Of a stretch of 64,000 nucleotides of DNA, positions 35,405 to 44,065 are shown piece by piece; within the stretch, counting starts at the first letter, position 1, and the number at the start of each line of letters is the position of its first letter. The translations under genes were made by a program, and so were the position numbers. The notes under the pieces were generated by a model, which was not told the DNA's origin, ran no database searches, and worked only from the letters and a program-made list of their open reading frames with translations. This stretch comes from a virus: positions 48,363 to 112,362 of the IMG/VR virus record IMGVR_UViG_3300046616_000431. One strand, 5' to 3'.

Positions 35405-36063
35405 CTTTCCTCCCTTGCACCACCGCACCGGCCCTGTTCGACAGCATGGGCGGCCCTGACGACCCAGCTGTGATCGAGGCGAAGGCCCTCTGCAAGACCT
35501 GCCCGATGATCTTCATGTGCCGCCAGCAGGGCCGTGACGGCCAGGAGTGGGGAGTCTGGGGCGGCGAGAGCCACATCGAGAGGAACCGGCTCATCGCGCG
35601 GGCGGAGGAGGAAACGGTCGAGTGCGGCACCTACCGCGCCCTGCAGATGCACCGCCTCCTCGGCGAGAAGTGCGAGGTCTGCCAGGAGGCCCGCCGCGAG
35701 CGTGAACGGGCCTACGACGCCAAGCGCCGTGAGGGCAAGAAGCTCGTCAAGGTCAAGAAGCCGATAGGCGGGTTCCGAGAGAAATCCCCCTGCCCCTCGT
35801 ACGGCGCCTACAAGCGGCACATCAAGCGCAAGGAAGACCCGGGCCCGTGCGGCTGCCGCGAGGCGTACCGCATCGCCCGGAAGGCCGAGCGTGACGCCCA
35901 GCCGAAGAAGGAGCGGGACCACACGCCCTGCCCCTCCTCGGCGGGCTACCGGCGGCACCAGCGCAGAGGTGAGGCCGGGATCGAGTGCGGCTGCCGGGAG
36001 GCGAGCCGGAAGGCCAACAGCAAGAGCGAGAAGGCCAAGCGCAAGGCAGGGGCTGTCGCATGA
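35401..36063 (+). CDS. WhiB-like regulator with three Cys/His repeats
   Basis: A 220-residue protein. The first 75 residues are WhiB-like: cysteines at about 6, 31, 34 and 40 for a 4Fe-4S cluster and the turn GVWGG, then a basic stretch. WhiB proteins are actinobacterial transcription factors that contact sigma region 4. Three Cys/His repeats follow, each with an N-terminal Cys, a Y-x-x-H or M-H and a C-x-C or C-x-x-C then E-A (starting CGTYRALQMH, CPSYGAYKRH and CPSSAGYRRH). They look like small zinc-binding DNA or RNA contact modules. Most WhiB proteins are about 80-120 residues, so the extension is notable. Confidence 0.8.
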   Translation: MTFLPCTTAPALFDSMGGPDDPAVIEAKALCKTCPMIFMCRQQGRDGQEWGVWGGESHIERNRLIARAEEETVECGTYRALQMHRLLGEKCEVCQEARRERERAYDAKRREGKKLVKVKKPIGGFREKSPCPSYGAYKRHIKRKEDPGPCGCREAYRIARKAERDAQPKKERDHTPCPSSAGYRRHQRRGEAGIECGCREASRKANSKSEKAKRKAGAVA

Positions 36064-36350
36064 GCGACCGGTCCTGGCTCTGGGCCTTCGGCGGCGAGCC
36101 GGACGGCCGCTGCCCCAAGTGCCTGATCACGCCAGTCATGACCGAGTACCACGACGCCGTCGTGGTCGGCATGTGCAAGGAGAAGCGTGACGTCGCCCTG
36201 GCGCTGGCTGAATACCCGGAGCACGTCCCTGACGAGGCCACCGAGCACCTCTGCCGGGGGTGCCCCGTGTGCAGCTTCACCTGGAGCGAGCGCGTGGCCA
36301 CCGCAGAGGACATGAAGCGGGCCCAGGGGCTGGTCAGCAGTGACAACTGA
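36060..36350 (+). CDS. Small zinc-ribbon-like protein
   Basis: A 96-residue protein starting at ATG 36060, overlapping the WhiB stop. Two pairs of cysteines (CPKC near residue 18, CRGCPVC near 66) suggest a zinc ribbon. No family recognised. It overlaps the primase start by 11 nt. Confidence 0.7.
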   Translation: MSDRSWLWAFGGEPDGRCPKCLITPVMTEYHDAVVVGMCKEKRDVALALAEYPEHVPDEATEHLCRGCPVCSFTWSERVATAEDMKRAQGLVSSDN

Positions 36351-37440
36351 CCTTGACCAGCTGACCGCCCTGCCCGAGGCCCACAAGGCGAAGCTGGCCC
36401 GTGACGCCCTGGCCTCCATCGGCATTGACGTCAAGCGCGAGCAGGGCGACGAGCTGATCATCGCCTGCCCGATCGGCGGCTACCACAAGGACCAGGACCG
36501 CAACCCCACCGGCGCCCTGAACGCCTCCAAACTGCTCTACAACTGCCTCGGCTGCCAGGCCAGGGGAACTCTCCTGTGGCTGATCGCCACAGTGCGCGGC
36601 GACGACGACATCGAGCAGGCCCGCCAGTGGCTCTCCGGCGAGGCCGGGCTCACCCGGGCCATGGAACTCCCGGCCCTCCTCGACCTGTTCGACTCGCTCT
36701 ACACCGAGAAGACCCGGGCGCCCATGCCGGTCTACAGCCCGCGCATGCTGGAGCGCTGGGAGGGCGTCCCCGACTACATCGTCGGCGAGCGTGGCATCCC
36801 GATCGAGACGTGCGAGCGGATGGGCATCTGCACCGACCCTGACGGCTTCATGGGGCCGCCGGAGAACCGCGTACGGACCGGCCCCCGGGCCGTCATCCCG
36901 CACTACTGGCAGGGCGAGCTTGTCGGCTGGCAGTCCCGCCGCCTGCCCAATGCCGATCCGACAGCCCCGAAGTACCTCTCGACCCCGTCCTTCCCCCGCG
37001 ACGAGACCGTCTACAACGACCTCCCGTACGAGGACGACCTGGTGGTCGTCGAGTCACCCATGAGCAGCCTGCGACACCGGCACCACTCGCCGATCTCCGC
37101 GACATTCGGCAACGAGGTCACCGACCTGCAGCTCCGCTACCTCGCCCGGAACCGCCGGAAGTTGACCTGGTGGATGGACAACGACGAGGCCGGATGGCGC
37201 GCGGTCGAGGGCTACCAGCGTGAGGGGAGCCGCTTCCGTGCGCCCGGCGCACCACAGCGGGCCTCAGCCTTCTGCGACAACTGGGTCGTCCGGAGCCCCT
37301 TCGCGGCCGACCCGGCCGACCTGTCCGACGAGGTCTACGACATCGTCCTCGAATCAGCCGTGCCCTGGCAGGTCTGGACCCGGCCGGAGAAGCTGTTCTG
37401 CCACCGCTGCCTCAACGTCGCCCACCGGGGCGGGTGCTGA
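36340..37440 (+). CDS. DnaG-type DNA primase
   Basis: A 366-residue primase-like protein from GTG 36340. The N-terminal zinc-binding region is recognisable (ACPIGGYHKDQDRNPTGAL, then LYNCLGCQARG). A central region (GVPDYIVGERGIPIETCERMGIC) links to a TOPRIM core with VVVESPMSSL (conserved Glu) and TWWMDNDEAG (Asp-x-Asp), followed by a C-terminal Cys pair (CHRC). It should lay down RNA primers for the phage polymerase. It is shorter than bacterial DnaG, lacking the helicase-binding domain. The next gene starts within its stop codon. Confidence 0.85.
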   Translation: MTTDLDQLTALPEAHKAKLARDALASIGIDVKREQGDELIIACPIGGYHKDQDRNPTGALNASKLLYNCLGCQARGTLLWLIATVRGDDDIEQARQWLSGEAGLTRAMELPALLDLFDSLYTEKTRAPMPVYSPRMLERWEGVPDYIVGERGIPIETCERMGICTDPDGFMGPPENRVRTGPRAVIPHYWQGELVGWQSRRLPNADPTAPKYLSTPSFPRDETVYNDLPYEDDLVVVESPMSSLRHRHHSPISATFGNEVTDLQLRYLARNRRKLTWWMDNDEAGWRAVEGYQREGSRFRAPGAPQRASAFCDNWVVRSPFAADPADLSDEVYDIVLESAVPWQVWTRPEKLFCHRCLNVAHRGGC

Positions 37441-37892
37441 TGCGGCACGAGACCTTCCACCTCGGGCCCGATACCCACGTCAAGGACGGCGAGAACTGGA
37501 TGGCCGACCACCGCGTGGACTGGGGGCCGCCCGTTCCGTTCAGGCCCGATGAAACCGTGACTCGGTTCGGTATCTACGCCTCCGACGGCACGATCGAAGC
37601 GATCGGCCCCGGCAAGATGAAGTTCCTGGGCCAGCAACCCCTCTGCGTTGTTGAGGTCGGCGACACGCTGTGCTGGGACGGCACTCGTGTCCGGCTGCAC
37701 CGCTCGCCCCGTCAAGGGGTGCAGACCTGTCGACGGAGGAGATTCAGCATGCTGAAGAAGCACGGCACCGGAACCCTGATCACGGACGACACCGAGGAAG
37801 GTCGTATCGTCCGTACGGCCGTCGCGCTCACCGAGGCGCAGCGTGCTGGCATCCTCGACGAGGGTGAAGAGACGGACACCGAGGGGGAGTAG
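37440..37892 (+). CDS. Unknown protein with possible internal start
   Basis: A 150-residue frame from ATG 37440 (overlapping the primase stop). Residues 1-90 look like a small beta domain (TRFGIYASDGTIEAIGPGKMKFLG). Near 37700-37748 codon use worsens (rare AGG and AGA codons), a leader-type hairpin is present (37705-37721), and GGAGGAG stands 7 nt before ATG 37749. The last 47 residues (MLKKHGTGTLITDDTEEG) may therefore be made as a separate protein. No family recognised for either part. Confidence 0.65.
   Translation: MRHETFHLGPDTHVKDGENWMADHRVDWGPPVPFRPDETVTRFGIYASDGTIEAIGPGKMKFLGQQPLCVVEVGDTLCWDGTRVRLHRSPRQGVQTCRRRRFSMLKKHGTGTLITDDTEEGRIVRTAVALTEAQRAGILDEGEETDTEGE
37705..37721 (+). promoter_or_regulatory. 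Leader mini-hairpin before internal start
   Basis: CGCCCC-GTCAA-GGGGTG, a 6-bp stem with one G-T wobble, 27 nt before ATG 37749. Same family as the hairpins at 4446, 9413, 18139 and 55604, but here inside an open frame. Confidence 0.4.
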
Positions 37893-37894
37893 GC

Positions 37895-38647
37895 GTGGCC
37901 GACCAGCCGCCTCTCCAGCTCGTCGGCCGCCCGGACACCGCCATCGTGTCCACGAGTACCGCTCTGGTGCCCGTACGGGCGGCCGTGGTGTGTCACGACG
38001 TCAACGGCTACTACCGGGCCCTCGGCGTGGCGCCGGACGCCACCAGGCGCGAGCTGCTGGCCGCCTACACCGCCCGCAACGGGCAGGGCGACGCCCGGCT
38101 CACGTACGTCTTCCACCAGCTCCTGAACGCCGACACACGGGCCCGCTACGACGCCTCGCCCCTCGGCCAGCCCTTCCAGGACCGGTACGTACACGCCGAA
38201 CTCCTGCGCCGCGCCAGCCTGTTCGCCTCCGCACAGAACGCTCTCCACGGCACCCAGAACACGGCTGCCGACATTCTTAAATCTCACGGACTGGGGTCCG
38301 AAGAACCGAAGAACGAATTTCTTGATTCCACCTCCCCAGGACGCTTTAGTGATGACGGGAAGAGGGACCGCCAACCCTCTCCCAGCTCCCCGGCCACCCG
38401 GCCGTACTCCTACCTGCTCCTGGCCTCCACCTGCGACGACGTGTCGCGGATGGACCAGTGGAGGGAAGGACTCGGCAGGGCCCTGGCGGCCCGGAACTGC
38501 CCGCGATTCGCGGTCGGATTCCACGGCATTCCAGGACAGCCGTTCTTCGTGGCGAAAGACCTCGGGACCCCCGTGTTCTTTCTCCACGAAGACCAGCCCG
38601 TGACGGGGGAGTTGATCGCGGCAGCCGCCACTGCCGCAGTCGGATAA
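37895..38647 (+). CDS. J-domain-like protein lacking HPD
   Basis: A 250-residue protein from GTG 37895 behind GGGGGAG. Residues about 38-90 (NGYYRALGVAPDATRRELLAAY to ADTRARYDASPLG) have the shape of a J-domain, including the YY-x-x-LGV-x-x-x-A start and the terminal RYD. The HPD tripeptide needed to stimulate Hsp70 is replaced (ARNGQGDAR), so classical DnaJ activity is unlikely. The C-terminal 120 residues contain a compact alpha/beta domain (YLLLASTCDDVSRMDQWREG). It may be an adaptor or decoy; function unknown. Confidence 0.6.
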   Translation: MADQPPLQLVGRPDTAIVSTSTALVPVRAAVVCHDVNGYYRALGVAPDATRRELLAAYTARNGQGDARLTYVFHQLLNADTRARYDASPLGQPFQDRYVHAELLRRASLFASAQNALHGTQNTAADILKSHGLGSEEPKNEFLDSTSPGRFSDDGKRDRQPSPSSPATRPYSYLLLASTCDDVSRMDQWREGLGRALAARNCPRFAVGFHGIPGQPFFVAKDLGTPVFFLHEDQPVTGELIAAAATAAVG

Positions 38648-38683
38648 CCGACATCACCCGCCATCAGAACATCAGGAGCATTC

Positions 38684-39664
38684 GTGACCGCCAACACGAG
38701 CCCCGTCGTAGCCTTCCGCAAGGGCGGCAGCGCCGCCGAAGAGGCCGAGAAGGAGTCCAACGCCAGCGGCGGTCGCCGCGACAAGTCCCCGGACTACTTC
38801 TCCCTCAAGGAAGACCAGGCCTCCACCGTCATCCGTCTCCTGACGGACCACGACGACTGGATCTACGTCGAGCAGCACTCGTTTGTGCCGACCAAGGCCG
38901 CCCCCAAGGGTGTCGAGAAGTGGCCCAAGGCCATGACCTCCGTCTGCCGCAAGGACCCGGCCTTCGATGGCCACTACGGGGACTGCTACATCTGCGACAA
39001 CAAGGTCAAGAACTCCTTCGGGAAGGTCGCCTCCTCCCGCATCCGCGTCTGGGCCCTGGCGGTCGAGCGCGAGCTGGTGCGCGGCGACGGCAGCGAGGCC
39101 CTCGGCGGCCCCGCGAAGAAGGGCGTCGTCATCGGCGTCCGGGACAAGGTCGACGAGGTCGACGAGCTGAACGCCGAGGGCAAGACCACCGGCAACAAGC
39201 TGAACTACCCGCGCCTCCTGGTGATCAACCAGCCCATGAAGGGCTTCTTCGCCAATCTCAAGGCGCTGCACGGCCTCTACGGCACCGTCTGTGACCGGGA
39301 CTTCTCGATCACCCGCGACGGCACGGGCACGGACACGAACTACAAGATCGTGCCCATCGACCCGATCCCCGACCTCAAGCCCGGCACCCCGGCCTGGGAG
39401 CTGTACACCCAGTCCGTCGCCGAGCGCCAGGTCGTCCTCGGCTCGATCGTCGCCGAGAAGGCCAGCGACGAGTACTACGGCCGCTTCTTTGACCCCTCCA
39501 AGGAAGTCGACAAGGACGGCAACGTCACCGACGTTGCAGCGGCGGCCACCGGCGCCGTCGCCGTGGGAGGCGTGATGAACCTCCCGAGTGCCACCGCGAC
39601 TGACGCGGGCCTCTCGGCCGACATGCGAGACAAGATCCGCAACCTCGGCGCTCCGACCGGCTGA
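38684..39664 (+). CDS. Single-stranded DNA-binding protein candidate (gp32-like)
   Basis: A 326-residue protein from GTG 38684 behind AGGAG. It has a basic Gly/Ser-rich start, a core with DKSPDYFSLKEDQASTVIRLL, a cysteine cluster (SVCRKD and CYICDNKVKN) resembling the zinc site inside the OB-fold of T4 gp32-type proteins, and an acidic, Ala-rich C-terminus. The layout and the place directly before the DNA polymerase fit an SSB. Without a search the call is moderate. Confidence 0.6.
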   Translation: MTANTSPVVAFRKGGSAAEEAEKESNASGGRRDKSPDYFSLKEDQASTVIRLLTDHDDWIYVEQHSFVPTKAAPKGVEKWPKAMTSVCRKDPAFDGHYGDCYICDNKVKNSFGKVASSRIRVWALAVERELVRGDGSEALGGPAKKGVVIGVRDKVDEVDELNAEGKTTGNKLNYPRLLVINQPMKGFFANLKALHGLYGTVCDRDFSITRDGTGTDTNYKIVPIDPIPDLKPGTPAWELYTQSVAERQVVLGSIVAEKASDEYYGRFFDPSKEVDKDGNVTDVAAAATGAVAVGGVMNLPSATATDAGLSADMRDKIRNLGAPTG

Positions 39665-39697
39665 TCCAGCCAGGTCCCCAACACCCGGTCCGTCCCG

Positions 39698-42600
39698 GTG
39701 CCGTCAGATGCGGCGCTCAGCGATCACGTCGCTGCGTTCTTCCCCGGGGCGGACTGGTTCCATCACCCTCTTCATGCGCGAGGACCCACCACCGTGCTGC
39801 GCCTGGTCACTTCGTACGCCTCAGAACGCTTCCCCGGAACCGAATACCGCGTCGGCGGGGCGAAGCTCCACCTGCCCGCCCTCGTCGAGCACGAGGAAGA
39901 CGGCACCCGCTGGCTGCTCGTCCCCGCTGCCGCCCCTGTCATCGTCCCGCCGCTGACGTGGCGTCGCGCGCTCAGTGACGGCGCGGCCGGAGTCATGGAA
40001 GTGCTGGAGGACGGCGTCACGGCCGTCCCGGCGCACATGATTGAAGAGCAGGACATCAACGGCGGCAGAGTGTGCCTCGCCTACAGCCGCAACGCGATCT
40101 TCGACGACGAAGACGGCATCCCCACCTACCACGAGGTCCTCGACCAGCTCGAAGCCAAGCTCAGTCCGCCCACGACGGCGGCCGGGTTCGTGCACCTGCA
40201 CACCCACAGCGAGTACAGCCCCCTCGACGGCCTCTCTCGCCTGGACGAGATCGTCACCGAGGTCACCGGCCACGGTCAGACCGCCGTCGGCATCACCGAC
40301 CACGGCAACTGTGCCGGACACCCGGCCCTGCAGCGCGCGGCCGACGCGGCCGGAATCAAGCCGATCTTCGGCATCGAGGCCAACCTCACCGACGACCGGC
40401 TCATGCGCGGCGACACGATCCCCGAGGACGACCCGCGCTTCCACGGCCACACCACCACGGACGACGAAGGCAACGAGAAGCCCATCCCGCCCGCCCGGAT
40501 GCTGCAGAACCACTACTGGCACCTGTGCCTGTACGCCGAGAACAACGACGGCCTGCGCAACATCTGGGCCGCGAGCACCGAGGGCTTCCGCGACGGCTTC
40601 TACGGCCGCCCCCGCATGGACTGGGACACCCTGGCCCGCCACAGCGAAGGCGTCATCGCCTCCACCGGCTGCCTCCGGGGCCCCGTCGCCCGCGCGATCC
40701 TCGCCGAGGACACAGAGCTGGCCCGCCAGCGCCTCACCCGGCTCATGGACATCTTCCCCGGCCGCCTGTACGTCGAGCTGCAGCCCAACGACATGCACGA
40801 CCAGCGCTGGGTCAACACCCAGATGATCGTGCTCGCCAAGGAGTTCGGCCTTCCCCTGCTGGCCACTGTCGACTCCCACTTCCCGACCGAGGAGGACGCC
40901 CACGCCCACCAGGTGTGGATCGCCTGCCAGACCCAGAAGGACGTGCAGGATGAGGCCGACCTCTTCGCTGAAGACCTGGGCCTCTTTCTCAAGGACGAGG
41001 CCTCAGTCCGTGCCGGATTCTCTTACCTCGTCGAGGAAGTGGTCGACGAAGCCATCGCCAACACCGTGGTTCTGGCCGACCGTTGCAATGCCCGCATCGA
41101 AGGCGGGCAGGTAACCCCCTCCTTTACCGGCGACCCGGCTGAGGACGTCCGCCGCCTGCGCGAGCTGTGCCTGGCGAACTGGAACCGGCTGCCTGCCAGC
41201 GCGCAGGACCAGCCCGCCGGGGCCTACCGCATCTACCGCGAGCGCTTCGAGCGCGAGATGGACCTGCTCGTCACCAAGGGCTTCTGCGGCTACTACCTCA
41301 TGGTCGCGGACTACGTCGGCTGGGCCAAGGAGAACGGCATCCTCGTCGGCCCCGGGCGCGGCTCCGGCGGAGGCTCCCTGGTCGCCTACCTCGCCCGCAT
41401 CACCTCTCTGGACCCGATCCGTCACGACCTCCTGTTCGAGCGGTTCCTCACCATGGGCCGCAAGGGCCTGCCCGACTTCGACGTCGACTTCCCCGCCAGC
41501 AAGAAGGCCGCCATCCTCGGCTACCTCCGCCAGCGCTGGGGCACCGACCGCGTCGTCACTATCGGCTCCGAAGGCCGCCTGAAGAACAAGGCCGTCCTGG
41601 ACAACCTGCTGCGGGCCATGAAGTCCCGCCTGCCCGAGGGTGCCGAGGCCGACCTGAAGCAGGTCAAGGAACTGATCAAGGAGGTCGAGGCCGGGACCGC
41701 CGGACTGGGCATGTCCTGGGAGGACCTCTGGGTCCAGCACGGCGACCAGCTCCAGCCCTACGCCGACCGCTACCCCGAACTCTTCGAGATGGCCGAGAAG
41801 TTCGTCGGCCGCCTCAAGAGCTACGGCCGCCACGCCGCCGGGGTCGTCATTTCGACCTCCGTGCCGATCGCCGAGTGGATGCCCATGCGGGCCATCGAGG
41901 GCGAAGAGCAGATGGTGACCCAGTGGGCCATGGATGACGTCGAGGCCATCGGCGGGATCAAGTTCGACATCCTCACCCTCGGCACCCTGGACATCATCCA
42001 GCAGTGCATCGACCTCGTGCACGAGCGCTACGGGATCCGCATCGACCTGGAGGCCTGGGACAAGGAGTTCGAGGACCCCGACGTCTGGGACGAGTTCACC
42101 CACGCACTGACCCTCGGAATCTTCCAGGTCGACACCCCCAGCGGCACCCGCCTGTGCGAGCGGATGCGGCCGGTGAACGTCGCCGAACTCGCCGACATGA
42201 TCACCATCGTCCGGCCCGGCCCGAAGAATAGCGGCCTGACCGACGCCTACCTGCGCCGCCGCGCCGGTGAGCAGGCCGTCAGCTACCCCGACCCGCGCCT
42301 GGAGCGCGTCCTGGCCCCGACCTACGGCGCCATGATCTACCAGGAGCAGGTCATGGCCGTCACCCGGATCATCGCCGGGTACGACGAGTCCGAGGCCGAT
42401 GCCGTCCGCAAGATCCTCGGCAAGAAGAAGGTCGCCGCGATCGAGTCGGCAGGGCAGGAGTTCCTCTCCCGCGCCGACATGCCGCAGGCCGACGCCGCCC
42501 GACTGTGGGCCCAGATGGCCGAGTTCTCCAAGTACGGCTTCAACAAGTCCCATGCATACGCATACGCCTTCCTCGCGTACTGGACGGCCTTCCTCAAGGT

Positions 42601-43597
42601 CAACTACCGCCGCGAGTTCCTCGTCGCCGCCATGACCCACGTCGAGAACGAGCGGCTGCCCGAGTTCGTCCGCGAGGCACGCCGCGTCAACGTCTCCGTC
42701 CAGCCGCCACACATCAACCTCTCCGGCCACGGCTTCTCCGTCGACCCGGCCGAGTACGCCATCCGCTACGGCCTCGACTCCGTCAAGGGCGTGGGCGAGG
42801 CGGCCGTCGGCGACATAACGCCGCACCAGCCGTACAGCCACTGGGACGACTTCCAGGAGCGCAAGGGCAGCAAGGCCCACGCGGGAGTCGTCGCCCTCCT
42901 CGCCCGCATCGGCGCCTTCGACGACCTCGTGCCCAACCGGCGCGGCCTGGAGGCCAAGCTGCTGGCCGCCAAGACCGGCGAGGACGCCCGCTGCGTCTTC
43001 AAGGACGAGTCTCACGACTGGATGGAGCGGGTCACCGAGACGTTCGAGCAGCGCGACGGCGAGATGCACCGCCTCCCGCAGCCGACCTTCTGCACCTTCG
43101 ACTGGTCCACCGAGCCGGTCCCGGTGAACAAGCGCACCGGCAAGAAGCTCAAGCGCAAGCCGCTCCCCAAGCGCTGCACCAAGGCCTGCCGCCAGTACGT
43201 CCCCCGGCCCGCCATGGACCTCGACGACGTCGAGCCGTACACCGACGAGGACATCCGCCAGATCGAGCTGGAGATGCTCGGCTGCTTCCTCTCCAGCACA
43301 CCGTTCGACCGGCTCGACCCGGACGACCGCCAGGCGTGCCTGCACAACGCCACGGCCATCGCCGACGGCCCGAACGGCAACTACATCGTCGCCGCCATCA
43401 TCGCCAGCGCCCGCCCCCACCGCTCCATCCCCATGGGGTTCGTCTCCCTGGAAACCGAGGCCGCCACCCTCAGCGCGGCCGTGTTCCAGGACGCCTGGGC
43501 CGTCGAGAAGCACCGCCTGAACAAGGGCCAGCTCTGCTTCGCCGAAGTCCGCAAGACCGACCGGGGTCTCAACCTCGTCGCCTACCAGCCCGTCTGA
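39698..43597 (+). CDS. dnaE: DNA polymerase III alpha subunit (DnaE-like)
   Basis: A 1299-residue replicative polymerase. A PHP domain starts near residue 165 (HLHTHSEYSPLDG, ITDHGNCAGH) with metal-binding His residues present. The palm is marked by GPGRGSGGGSLVAY and PDFDVDF (about residues 590-600), the catalytic Asp pair; FGFNKSH-type motif follows (KYGFNKSHAYAYA). GTG 39698 is the longest start but has no ribosome-binding site; GTG 39794 has GAGGA 9 nt upstream and is at least as likely. Length is typical of DnaE. It makes the phage largely independent of host polymerase. Confidence 0.93.
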   Translation: MPSDAALSDHVAAFFPGADWFHHPLHARGPTTVLRLVTSYASERFPGTEYRVGGAKLHLPALVEHEEDGTRWLLVPAAAPVIVPPLTWRRALSDGAAGVMEVLEDGVTAVPAHMIEEQDINGGRVCLAYSRNAIFDDEDGIPTYHEVLDQLEAKLSPPTTAAGFVHLHTHSEYSPLDGLSRLDEIVTEVTGHGQTAVGITDHGNCAGHPALQRAADAAGIKPIFGIEANLTDDRLMRGDTIPEDDPRFHGHTTTDDEGNEKPIPPARMLQNHYWHLCLYAENNDGLRNIWAASTEGFRDGFYGRPRMDWDTLARHSEGVIASTGCLRGPVARAILAEDTELARQRLTRLMDIFPGRLYVELQPNDMHDQRWVNTQMIVLAKEFGLPLLATVDSHFPTEEDAHAHQVWIACQTQKDVQDEADLFAEDLGLFLKDEASVRAGFSYLVEEVVDEAIANTVVLADRCNARIEGGQVTPSFTGDPAEDVRRLRELCLANWNRLPASAQDQPAGAYRIYRERFEREMDLLVTKGFCGYYLMVADYVGWAKENGILVGPGRGSGGGSLVAYLARITSLDPIRHDLLFERFLTMGRKGLPDFDVDFPASKKAAILGYLRQRWGTDRVVTIGSEGRLKNKAVLDNLLRAMKSRLPEGAEADLKQVKELIKEVEAGTAGLGMSWEDLWVQHGDQLQPYADRYPELFEMAEKFVGRLKSYGRHAAGVVISTSVPIAEWMPMRAIEGEEQMVTQWAMDDVEAIGGIKFDILTLGTLDIIQQCIDLVHERYGIRIDLEAWDKEFEDPDVWDEFTHALTLGIFQVDTPSGTRLCERMRPVNVAELADMITIVRPGPKNSGLTDAYLRRRAGEQAVSYPDPRLERVLAPTYGAMIYQEQVMAVTRIIAGYDESEADAVRKILGKKKVAAIESAGQEFLSRADMPQADAARLWAQMAEFSKYGFNKSHAYAYAFLAYWTAFLKVNYRREFLVAAMTHVENERLPEFVREARRVNVSVQPPHINLSGHGFSVDPAEYAIRYGLDSVKGVGEAAVGDITPHQPYSHWDDFQERKGSKAHAGVVALLARIGAFDDLVPNRRGLEAKLLAAKTGEDARCVFKDESHDWMERVTETFEQRDGEMHRLPQPTFCTFDWSTEPVPVNKRTGKKLKRKPLPKRCTKACRQYVPRPAMDLDDVEPYTDEDIRQIELEMLGCFLSSTPFDRLDPDDRQACLHNATAIADGPNGNYIVAAIIASARPHRSIPMGFVSLETEAATLSAAVFQDAWAVEKHRLNKGQLCFAEVRKTDRGLNLVAYQPV

Positions 43598-43612
43598 CCA
43601 GAAAGGCCCACC

Positions 43613-44065
43613 ATGCTCCGCGACCTGGGCACCGGCGCCCGCTTCTTCCTCTACGTGGTGATCGGCATGATCGCCGTCGCCGTCTTTGCCTTCCTGTCGA
43701 TCTACGTCTTCGGCTCGGTCCAGAACACGACCGCCGACTACCGGGGCCGGACCGACGCCCGCGAGCGCACCGTCGCCGACGGCGCCTTCCGCATCGGCAC
43801 CTACGAGCAGTTCTTCGACCTCTGCCAGTCCGTGCAGACCTCCGAGGCCGCCATCAGGAACGCCCAGAAGGAGCTGGACACCGACCCGGCGGCCGACCGC
43901 AAGGCACAGCTGCAGCAGGTCATCACGGCACAGAGCAACATCCGCGCCGAGTCCATCACGACCTACAACTCCAAGGCCTCCCAGGAGCACCGCCAGGCGT
44001 TCCTGGACGCCGCTCTCCCCGCCCGCCTCGACCTGAACACCCAGGAGACCCAGTGCGCCGCCTGA
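43613..44065 (+). CDS. Membrane-anchored coiled-coil protein
   Basis: A 150-residue protein from ATG 43613 behind AGAAAGG. One transmembrane segment (about 11-34, FFLYVVIGMIAVAVFAFLSIYVFG) is followed by an extracytoplasmic helical domain with two Cys residues (DLCQSV and the C-terminal QCAA). It overlaps the next lipoprotein gene by 13 nt. The TM protein plus lipoprotein pair is reminiscent of a spanin or an envelope-exclusion pair, but actinobacteria lack an outer membrane, so a superinfection or surface role is more likely. Confidence 0.7.
   Translation: MLRDLGTGARFFLYVVIGMIAVAVFAFLSIYVFGSVQNTTADYRGRTDARERTVADGAFRIGTYEQFFDLCQSVQTSEAAIRNAQKELDTDPAADRKAQLQQVITAQSNIRAESITTYNSKASQEHRQAFLDAALPARLDLNTQETQCAA

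Noticed and set aside
41003-43990. 995-codon reverse frame opposite dnaE
   Set aside because: The forward strand encodes PHP and PDFDVDF motifs; the reverse frame is a mirror of codon bias.
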